Of a stretch of 8,769 nucleotides of DNA, positions 1-5,197 are shown piece by piece. This DNA is from Nitrospirae bacterium GWC2_42_7 (GTDB lineage: Bacteria > Nitrospirota > Thermodesulfovibrionia > Thermodesulfovibrionales > UBA6898), in assembly GCA_001803645.1 (NCBI GenBank), contig MHDW01000038.1, positions 311 through 9,079 on the forward strand, written 5' to 3'. The notes under the pieces were generated by a model that saw only the letters and a list, made by a program, of their open reading frames with translations, was not told the origin of the DNA and did not search any database. The first letter of the stretch is position 1. Each line of letters begins with the position of its first letter. Both the position numbers and the translations under genes were made by a program.

Positions 1-607
1 GCCTGTTCCTGATATAGTCTGTCTTCAGGTTTGATGAATCAATAGCATAAGCGATCTTTCTGCTCTCAAGATATTCCTCTATCTCGCTGCGGCCTGTCTC
101 AATAAGCGGTCTGATGATATGCTTTGTAACAGGAGGTATGCCGGTGAGTCCTTTTGGCCCGGTTCCCCTTAGAAGTCTCATAAAAAAAGTCTCTGCCTGA
201 TCATCAGCGTTATGCGCAACAGCGATCCTGTCTGCCCTTATTTCAAATGCTGTTTCCTCAAACATCCAGTATCTTAACTCTCTCGCAGCCTCCTGCCTGT
301 TAAGACCTTTCTCTTTTTCATGGGATCTAACGTCGATCGACTTTACAATGAAGTTTATACCGAGTTTCCCGCATAGCTCTCTGCATAGATCGATCTCAGC
401 AGGTGTTTCAGCAGGCCTTAGTTGGTGGTCAACATAGACAGCATGTATGGTCAGGTTATATTTATCTTTTATTTCATTCAGAAGATGCAGGAGACATACG
501 GAATCCGGCCCGCCTGAAAGACCGAGCAAAACGATCTCTCTGCCGACAAGCATAGAATGGCGTTCGATCGTTTTGATAATTTTGTTGATCAGATCAGGCT
601 CTTTCAA
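1..607 (-). CDS. tilS: tRNA(Ile)-lysidine synthetase TilS, N-terminal part (cut by window edge)
   Basis: TilS uses ATP to attach lysine to C34 of the CAU-anticodon tRNA-Ile, making lysidine, so the tRNA reads AUA instead of AUG; it is a cytoplasmic, normally essential enzyme. The 202 codons visible encode the N-type PP-loop ATPase domain. The P-loop motif SGGPDS lies about 30 residues from the start, followed by VDHQLR, a RQEAARELRYW stretch and the AHNADDQAETFFMRLLRGTG segment, all typical of the family. The C-terminal part lies outside the window. I chose the TTG at 607-605 because an in-frame TGA lies two codons upstream and the family normally has about 25-30 residues before the PP-loop; the next in-frame ATG (553-551) leaves too short an N-terminus and has no Shine-Dalgarno. 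The ribosome site at the TTG is weak (GAAAGTG). It is separated from the gene upstream by a repeat-filled gap, so it is probably transcribed alone. Confidence 0.93.
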   Translation of the reverse strand, partial: MKEPDLINKIIKTIERHSMLVGREIVLLGLSGGPDSVCLLHLLNEIKDKYNLTIHAVYVDHQLRPAETPAEIDLCRELCGKLGINFIVKSIDVRSHEKEKGLNRQEAARELRYWMFEETAFEIRADRIAVAHNADDQAETFFMRLLRGTGPKGLTGIPPVTKHIIRPLIETGRSEIEEYLESRKIAYAIDSSNLKTDYIRNR

Positions 608-652
608 TATTATTCATTCACTTTCAATGTATTTAATCCAGGACAGGTAATA

Positions 653-682
653 ATTATATTATTATAGAGTAAGTACATACAA
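653..682 (-). promoter_or_regulatory. Candidate promoter for tilS
   Basis: On the minus strand two perfect TATAAT boxes lie 2 nt apart (positions 666-661 and 658-653). The downstream one has a weak -35 candidate, TTGTAT (682-677), at 18 nt spacing. It lies about 45 nt upstream of the tilS TTG. The -35 match is poor and the region is AT-rich, so only the -10 signal is convincing. Confidence 0.35.
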
Positions 683-839
683 GCGACGATATCCTGAAAA
701 CAGATAGAACAAAGACAAGATGAAAACAAAAAAACCAGAAACTCAGCCAAAAAAGAAGAAGAAAGATAATTCTTCTATAAGAAACATCCATGCAGATCAT
801 TCAAAAGCTTTTGGGGACAAGGGCACAATTTGTAATGAA

Positions 840-1000
840 CAACCCCGCAGCAAGCTGCGAGGTATCTTAAATCTCCCCTCCCTTAAGGGGAGGGGAATAA
901 GGGGAGGGTGAAACATCATTCCAACACCCTCTCCCTCACCCTCCCCCCTCAAGGGGGAGGGAATATGAGGCAACCCCGATGCAGAGCATCGAGGAATTAT
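840..1000. repeat. Compound intergenic repeat: two covarying hairpins enclosing two C/G-rich hairpins
   Basis: Four hairpins lie in this gap. The outer pair share arms CAACCCCG and CGAGG but differ inside: 843-851 with 854-862 (core GCAGC/GCTGC) and 974-982 with 986-994 (core ATGC/GCAT). The inner pair are C-rich: 875-882 with 888-895 (CCCCTCCC type) and 939-947 with 953-961 (CCCTCCCCC with GGGGGAGGG, perfect 9 bp). Both outer hairpins keep the same C-A mismatch (845/860 and 976/992), while their cores change in a compensating way. The pattern resembles REP-type palindromes mobilised by RAYT transposases, but no transposase is in the window. The hairpins could also stop transcription between the upstream gene and tilS. 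Long open frames through this block are artefacts of the repeat. Confidence 0.75.
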
Positions 1001-1084
1001 TTTAATTAATACAGACTGTGTTTTAAGGAAGAAATCACACTGCTTCGGGTTTGAAGGATGTCCTGGATTCAAATCAAGGTAAAA

Positions 1085-2788
1085 TTACTTCAGGTCAAAA
1101 AGCTTTGAAAGTCCTTCAAGTGCTCTTTTATGAGAAGGGTTATGCTTCAGGGCGTTTTCGAAAGTATTCTTTGCCCTTGTCTTAAACCCGAGTTCCTGAT
1201 ATATATGTCCGAGTTCCGCAATATAATCAGAATTCTCAGGGGCAAGCTTTATAGCCTTATGGATCGCTTCTTCTGCATTCTTTACTTTTTTATTTTTAAG
1301 TAGCGCCATTCCATAATAGAAATGATAATCAGGCACAGTTTTATCCAGATAGACTGCCTGTCCGAACAGGACAAGGGCCTGATCATAGTTGTTTGTTTTT
1401 AAATAGCTTCTGCCTTCCCTGAATCTCATTCTTGCAAGTTCCTGATTGCTCTTGACCTGTTCAGCATCAGGCGGCGAGGCCGGTGCAGTGGCCGGACGGG
1501 ACTGATGAGTTTTCTTCTGCAGGCTGAGGACCCTGTATGCCTCGTTTATATAAGCAAAAAGCGTATTTAATTTTCCTTTTAAAGATTCGGACTGAAAACT
1601 GAGATGCCGGTCAGGATGAAATTCTTTTGCCATTTTATGATAAGCACGTTTTACTTCTTCAAATGTAGAGTCTCTGCTTATATCAAGAACGCCGTAATGG
1701 CCCAGCTTATCGAGGTTCCTGTGCAGTCTCTCTATCTTATCCACAACTACAGGGTCATCCTCTGTTTCAGGCCTGTCACATATCTCCTCTACGCATATCG
1801 TGGGATTTATCACGCCCTTGTCAATGACCTCGATTATCTGTGTATTAAAAAGCGCAAAAATGATTTTCAGGGTCTCTGACTCAATAAGCGGGGAACTCCT
1901 GAGGATCTCATTAATTGACCTCTGTCCGTCTACAAGTGAGAGCACCTTCCTGTCCTCTTCACTGAATTTAATTTCCTGAAACAGGTTCAGGGGATTTGAA
2001 GAAAAATATACTATCGAGTCCTTTAGCGGGGAATGCCTCTTTATTTTGGCAATATCATCTATTGTTTTGATGCCCCTGTAAATAAGGCTGCCTGTGCTGA
2101 GCTTGAGTATGACGTCTTCATCCGGCAAGGGCTCATCCCTAAAAATAAAACTTCCATCTTCAAGATGAAAGAGATCCAGTATTATTTTTTCAGCATAATT
2201 TTTAACAAATTCGATCAGTTCTGACGGCGTAATATATCCGAGTTCCACAAGCGCAGCGCCATGCCTCTTGCCTGTACTCAGCATCAGCTCAGAAGACTTC
2301 TGGTACTGCTCCTGATTTATCTTCCCCATCTGCAGAAGCATGTCCCCCATGCGTTCGTTTTCACTGTCCGTAGTCGAAAAAATAGCATCGCCCTGTTTAA
2401 AGAAAACTTTCTTGTTTCCTGAACTTGATTCAATATACAGAGAACCGGTCCTTCCTAATCTCTGTATCCCTATGAGAATGTCAGAAAGCCTGAAGTTCTT
2501 GAGATCTCCTGTCAAATCGCCGAGTTTTCGGATGCCGAGCCTTGTACCTGAAAACATCTCCGTAGCCCATGCGATCCTGGTTTTTGTATCAATGCCGAGG
2601 GTACTTACCTTGACTGCAATCTCATCTGTGGCAGGGCTGAACTTATCTTTTAAAACCATCCCGAGGCCTTCAACAGAATAGTCCACTATCTTGCCGGACA
2701 TTAACTTTCCGGCAATCATAAGATCACAGTCAGAATTCAATCTGTATCTCGGAAATACCCTTTTATTGGTGAAGTTTGGGGAGACCAT
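1085..2788 (-). CDS. PilZ - DUF4388/PATAN - J-domain - TPR multidomain protein
   Basis: From the ATG at 2788 the protein has 567 residues. Residues about 8-90 form a PilZ domain with both cyclic-di-GMP motifs: RxxxR (R10, R14, in KRVFPRYRL) and DxSxxG (D36, S38, G41, in DYSVEGLG). Residues about 98-240 match DUF4388 (PATAN), found in bacterial signalling and surface-behaviour proteins. Residues 280-325 look like a small winged-helix extension (VDGQRSINEIL). Residues about 362-425 are a J domain with the HPD motif intact at 391-393, so it could stimulate an Hsp70 (DnaK). A Pro/Ala linker and about three TPR units (450-560) follow. No membrane segment or signal peptide is visible, so it should be cytoplasmic. 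A plausible role is a c-di-GMP-responsive chaperone adaptor or scaffold; this is inferred from domains only. A TTG five codons upstream (2803) is an alternative start; neither start has a Shine-Dalgarno. Confidence 0.9.
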   Translation of the reverse strand: MVSPNFTNKRVFPRYRLNSDCDLMIAGKLMSGKIVDYSVEGLGMVLKDKFSPATDEIAVKVSTLGIDTKTRIAWATEMFSGTRLGIRKLGDLTGDLKNFRLSDILIGIQRLGRTGSLYIESSSGNKKVFFKQGDAIFSTTDSENERMGDMLLQMGKINQEQYQKSSELMLSTGKRHGAALVELGYITPSELIEFVKNYAEKIILDLFHLEDGSFIFRDEPLPDEDVILKLSTGSLIYRGIKTIDDIAKIKRHSPLKDSIVYFSSNPLNLFQEIKFSEEDRKVLSLVDGQRSINEILRSSPLIESETLKIIFALFNTQIIEVIDKGVINPTICVEEICDRPETEDDPVVVDKIERLHRNLDKLGHYGVLDISRDSTFEEVKRAYHKMAKEFHPDRHLSFQSESLKGKLNTLFAYINEAYRVLSLQKKTHQSRPATAPASPPDAEQVKSNQELARMRFREGRSYLKTNNYDQALVLFGQAVYLDKTVPDYHFYYGMALLKNKKVKNAEEAIHKAIKLAPENSDYIAELGHIYQELGFKTRAKNTFENALKHNPSHKRALEGLSKLFDLK

Positions 2789-2793
2789 AAAAA

Positions 2794-2822
2794 ATAATAA
2801 CAATTTCAGGGTATCAGGTCAA
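2794..2822 (-). promoter_or_regulatory. Promoter of the PilZ/J-domain gene, possibly giving a leaderless mRNA
   Basis: On the minus strand TTGACC (2822-2817) and TATTAT (2799-2794) each match the sigma-70 consensus at 5 of 6 positions, with the ideal 17-nt spacer. Transcription would start near 2788-2787, at the ATG itself. No Shine-Dalgarno precedes the ATG, which agrees with a leaderless transcript. A second -35-like TTGACA at 2860-2855 has no well-spaced -10. Confidence 0.55.
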
Positions 2823-3239
2823 TGAAATTATGAAAATCCGAAATTGTCAGGGGTTGTCAAATATATTCAGGACATTTTGTCCCCTTCATCCTTGCCTCAC
2901 TGTGTTGAGTGTTTATTATGTTAAAAACAGGGAAAGAGCATCGGGCTTCTTTAGCAGGGAAGACCAAAAATGGAGGTCAATGGATAAAAAAACAGCCCTA
3001 CTATTCTTTGTTAAGTGTCTGCTACGATGGTGCAACGGCGCGACTTTCACCTGATACTCCGCAGCGAGATGATACTCTGCGATGTGAGGATTACTGTTTG
3101 AATCCTTGCAGCCGACCTCGCCCTCTCCCTTGAGGGCATGAAGTTAAGGAAAAGGCTTCATAAGACACCCTCCCCTCAGTCCCCTCCCCTCAAGGGCGGG
3201 GAAGTAACTACCCATACAAAATGAGAAAGAACCCTTTTT
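2823..3239. other. Repeat-bearing intergenic region, no convincing gene
   Basis: The stretch between vapC and the PilZ gene contains a short direct repeat GATACTC (3053-3059 and 3071-3077) around a CGCAG...CTGCG inverted pair (3060-3064 with 3077-3081). It is followed by C-rich repeats of the type seen at 875-961. Short plus-strand frames here lack codon structure or a good start. An ATG at 2981 has GGAGG only 3 nt upstream but opens a frame of just 24 codons. Confidence 0.5.
3117..3201. repeat. Degenerate C/G-rich intergenic palindromes
   Basis: CCC-TTGA-GGG (3127-3136) and an 8-bp stem, CCCCTCCC (3181-3188) with GGGCGGGG (3194-3201, one T-C mismatch), have the same CCCTCCCCTCAAGGG character as the hairpins at 875-895 and 939-961. 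They lie just downstream of vapC on the minus strand and could help end its transcript. Confidence 0.55.
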
Positions 3240-3647
3240 TCAGACCCATACTACCTCTACAAGATGCTCTACCTTCTTGAACTCCGGATCTCCGGTTACA
3301 ACCGCTGCCTTGTGCTCAACAGCCGAGGCGAGCGCAAAGCAGTCCGCATAGGATATGCTGAACTGGGCCTTGTATTCAGCAGCCTGAAAGATAAGGCTGT
3401 TCGGAACAGGAAGGACTGTGAATTTCAGGCGTTCGATGTGAGCGAGCACCTCGATCTTCTTCTGGTCTCCGAATTCCCTTTTTGTCGAGTATATGATCTC
3501 TCCAAGATTTATGGCATTTAGATACTTCTGTAAATGCGTTTTCTGTATCTGCTCCAGCAGACGCATGACTTTTTCATGCCCGGCGTCGGCCTGAAAGAAC
3601 TTGAGCAGAGCATGACTGTCGAAGAGATAGGCCCCCTTGAGGGTCAT
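3240..3647 (-). CDS. vapC: PIN-domain ribonuclease toxin (VapC type)
   Basis: This 135-residue protein is a single PIN domain, the usual length for VapC toxins, which cleave RNA (often tRNA or rRNA) with Mg2+ or Mn2+. The four acidic active-site residues can be placed: D10 (LFDSHALL), E50 (INLGEIIY), D102 (SYADCFALA) and D120 (VTGDPEF). With all four present the toxin is probably active. Its ATG overlaps the stop codon of the upstream antitoxin gene by 4 nt (ATGA, 3647-3644), so the two are translationally coupled. The short C-terminal tail VEVVWV ends the frame. The RNA target cannot be read from the sequence. Confidence 0.9.
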   Translation of the reverse strand: MTLKGAYLFDSHALLKFFQADAGHEKVMRLLEQIQKTHLQKYLNAINLGEIIYSTKREFGDQKKIEVLAHIERLKFTVLPVPNSLIFQAAEYKAQFSISYADCFALASAVEHKAAVVTGDPEFKKVEHLVEVVWV

Positions 3648-3871
3648 TTAAAATCACCTTTTCGCCCTTTCAGAAGATGGCCCGCAAGTGATGGCCTGGC
3701 CGGCAGAATGCCGCAGGCTGCTTTGACCGGATCGTTGACAGGGGGTATGAGATAGATTATGCCTCCGTACTCCATGATCTGCATTTCCGTACCCGGTTCA
3801 ATGTGGTGCTTCTTCCTGATCTCAGCTGGAATAACGATCTGTCCTTTGGACAGGGTTTTGACAGTAGCCAT
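3644..3871 (-). CDS. vapB: AbrB/MazE-fold antitoxin (VapB type)
   Basis: The protein has 75 residues. Residues about 3-43 form a swapped-hairpin AbrB DNA-binding domain with the hallmark segment LSKGQIVIPAEIRKK, followed by a GTEMQIMEYGG strand pair. The tail (about 45-75) is Pro/Gly/Lys-rich and should be the flexible part that wraps the PIN toxin. Members of this family dimerise, bind their own promoter and neutralise the cognate VapC. The gene precedes vapC with an ATGA overlap, the classic antitoxin-first order. AGGTAGG lies 7 nt before the ATG (3871). A TTGACA/TACAAT promoter and an inverted-repeat operator lie directly upstream. Confidence 0.9.
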   Translation of the reverse strand: MATVKTLSKGQIVIPAEIRKKHHIEPGTEMQIMEYGGIIYLIPPVNDPVKAACGILPARPSLAGHLLKGRKGDFK

Positions 3872-3895
3872 AATATTCCTACCTTTCTCTTATTG

Positions 3896-3923
3896 GTTAT
3901 ACGTTTTGACAATATTGTATAAC
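3896..3923. promoter_or_regulatory. Probable VapB(C) operator, inverted repeat
   Basis: GTTATAC (3896-3902) and GTATAAC (3917-3923) form a perfect 7-bp inverted repeat with centres 21 bp apart, two helical turns. It overlaps the -10 box and the predicted start of vapBC transcription. This is where an AbrB-fold antitoxin would bind to repress its own operon. Confidence 0.65.
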
Positions 3924-3942
3924 GCATCACTACTCTTGTCAA
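3914..3942 (-). promoter_or_regulatory. vapBC promoter
   Basis: On the minus strand a perfect TTGACA (3942-3937) and TACAAT (3919-3914, 5 of 6) are separated by exactly 17 nt. Transcription would start near 3907, giving a leader of about 36 nt to the vapB ATG at 3871. This is the strongest sigma-70 promoter visible in the window. Confidence 0.75.
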
Positions 3943-4251
3943 TTACGCTTCTACTCCCAATCTTTACCCGCAATCCTCAGATTTACAAGGGAAGGACTCT
4001 TAAATCACGTGAATACCCTGCGGCAGAGACCACAGGGCATCTATTATTTTGAATTTTATTTAGGGTGTATAAGTTTTTAACCCACTTAATTCATGAATTT
4101 CTCAGAAGCGGGCGAAAAAATACTTGAATGTATAAGATCTAAAGTTACAGACAATGACACAGTGTCATGGAAACGGAGATTATGAATCCCCTACAACTTG
4201 AGGATTTCAAGAATTTTTTTAGCCGTATTTGAGAAATGCACAACTGGTTTA
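3943..4251. other. Intergenic region with two tiny coupled frames and a 15-bp palindrome
   Basis: No gene can be supported with confidence. Two plus-strand frames, 4093-4185 (30 residues) and 4182-4232 (16 residues), overlap by ATGA. The second has GGAGA close upstream; the first has no ribosome site. A palindrome, ATGACAC-A-GTGTCAT, lies at 4154-4168 inside the first frame. The region may be a decayed gene. Confidence 0.4.
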
Positions 4252-4279
4252 TGAATAATCCGGGCTGTAGGATTATTCA
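4252..4279. terminator. Hairpin overlapping the rodZ stop codon
   Basis: TGAATAATCC (4252-4261) pairs perfectly with GGATTATTCA (4270-4279) around an 8-nt loop. The right arm contains the rodZ stop codon (4275-4273). No T-run follows on either strand, so it is at best a weak or factor-dependent terminator, or an mRNA 3'-end stabiliser. Confidence 0.4.
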
Positions 4280-5046
4280 GCAGGCAGGGTCAAGTCCACA
4301 ACTTGTGCCTGATCGCCAAGCACTCCCATATCTTTTCCGTCCAGGTTTATCCTGATCCCACCTGCATTTCCTATCCTCAGATAAACCTTTCCAGGGAATT
4401 CCAGTTTGTCCGACTCGTTAGGGTGTAAAAATATCTCCTCTGTCTTGCCGTTTTCGTATTTTATTAATATCCATGTATTCTCGCTTGCAGTAATATCCAG
4501 AGAATGCCCTTTGCTCCCAGGGACAACCTGCTTAGTCTCTTTTACAGCGGGTTTGGTTTCATCAACAGCAGTCTTGGTTTCTTTCACAACAGGCATAATT
4601 TCATTGACAACCGAATAATTATTAATACCGGTCTCAGGCTTTTTCTCTTCTGGGATAACTGGTGATAATACCGGCGGTTTATAGGAGGAGGTATGTTGAG
4701 AGATCTGCTGGTAGATAAAAAATGACGCTATTACAACAATAGCAGCAGGGATCAAATAAAATATTTTTGATATTCTCTTCCTCGAAGAGGCGATAGGCAT
4801 AATAGTAGTTGCCTTGGGACGGGAAAGATGTTCAGAATAGTACTGCATTATTGGTTCAGGGTCTATATTAAGATATTTTGCATAACATCTGATGTAGCCC
4901 TTTGTATATACTTCAACAGGTAGTTTGTCAAAAAGATCATCCTCGATAGAAGTCAGATAATCTGCCTTGATCTTCAGAAGTTCTGAGATCTCCTTGATAT
5001 CAAGGCCTGATGCTTCGCGTTTCTTTTTAAAGATCTCTCCGGCCAA
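4273..5046 (-). CDS. rodZ: RodZ-like membrane-anchored HTH protein
   Basis: RodZ links the MreB cytoskeleton to the inner membrane and helps set rod shape. From the TTG at 5046 the protein has 257 residues. An HTH_25 (Xre-like) cytoplasmic domain occupies about 1-70 (GEIFKKKREASGLDIKEISE). A basic stretch, SRKR, precedes one membrane helix at about 95-113 (IFYLIPAAIVVIASFFIY). A Pro/Lys/Glu/Thr linker with KETK repeats spans about 150-175. A periplasmic DUF4115 domain occupies about 183-257 (ASENTWILIKYENGKTEE). The longest frame opens at a TTG at 5157, but its extra 37 residues do not fit the family. The TTG at 5046 has AGGAG (5056-5052) 5 nt upstream and gives the usual N-terminus (MAGEIFKKKRE). 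It is divergent from the rhodanese selenoprotein gene. The domains are clear; a role in shape is assumed from the family, and no mre genes are visible nearby. Confidence 0.88.
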   Translation of the reverse strand: MAGEIFKKKREASGLDIKEISELLKIKADYLTSIEDDLFDKLPVEVYTKGYIRCYAKYLNIDPEPIMQYYSEHLSRPKATTIMPIASSRKRISKIFYLIPAAIVVIASFFIYQQISQHTSSYKPPVLSPVIPEEKKPETGINNYSVVNEIMPVVKETKTAVDETKPAVKETKQVVPGSKGHSLDITASENTWILIKYENGKTEEIFLHPNESDKLEFPGKVYLRIGNAGGIRINLDGKDMGVLGDQAQVVDLTLPAE

Positions 5047-5145
5047 AATATCTCCTGTGAAATTTTGATATAAAATAACACAGACAGGCCTAGTTATTAA
5101 AGAAAATAAAGAAAAAACTCTAAGCCCCGTTTTCTTGACAGTAAT

Positions 5146-5171
5146 TATATTTAGCAACTAAACTAAATATA
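5146..5171. promoter_or_regulatory. Perfect inverted repeat in the divergent rodZ / rhodanese promoter region
   Basis: TATATTTAG (5146-5154) and CTAAATATA (5163-5171) form a 9-bp inverted repeat with an 8-bp spacer, 27 bp before the plus-strand start codon. A plus-strand TATAAT (5170-5175) and a minus-strand TATAAT (5150-5145) overlap its two ends. It may therefore be a regulator site or simply paired divergent -10 boxes in AT-rich DNA. Clear -35 boxes at standard spacing are not visible. Confidence 0.4.
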
Positions 5172-5184
5172 TAATTTTAAACTT

Positions 5185-5192
5185 AAAGGAGG
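5185..5192 (+). promoter_or_regulatory. Strong Shine-Dalgarno of the rhodanese selenoprotein gene
   Basis: AAAGGAGG lies 5 nt before the ATG at 5198. An overlapping ATG at 5194 is out of frame and too close to the Shine-Dalgarno, so 5198 is the start. Confidence 0.8.
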
Positions 5193-5197
5193 CATGA

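Larger units (their letters stand above)
608..1084. other. 477-bp intergenic region between tilS and the PilZ/J-domain gene
   Basis: It holds the tilS promoter candidate (653-682) and the compound hairpin repeat (840-1000). A lysine-rich plus-strand frame starts at 720 with no Shine-Dalgarno and runs into the repeat; I do not accept it as a gene. I see nothing else that can be supported. Confidence 0.6.

Noticed and set aside
720..911. Lysine-rich plus-strand frame of 63 codons
   Set aside because: It has no Shine-Dalgarno, low-complexity Lys runs, and a 3' third made only of the hairpin repeats at 840-910. At most it is a truncated gene.
797..1072. Minus-strand frame of 91 codons
   Set aside because: It is the translation of the C-rich hairpin repeats (SPLRGEGEGEG type), with no ribosome site or domain.
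2830..3133. Two overlapping plus-strand frames of 74 codons
   Set aside because: They lie over promoter and repeat DNA, have no supported start and show no recognisable protein features.
5047..5157. N-terminal extension of rodZ to the TTG at 5157
   Set aside because: The 37 extra residues do not resemble RodZ N-termini, and the internal TTG at 5046 has a good AGGAG at 5 nt.
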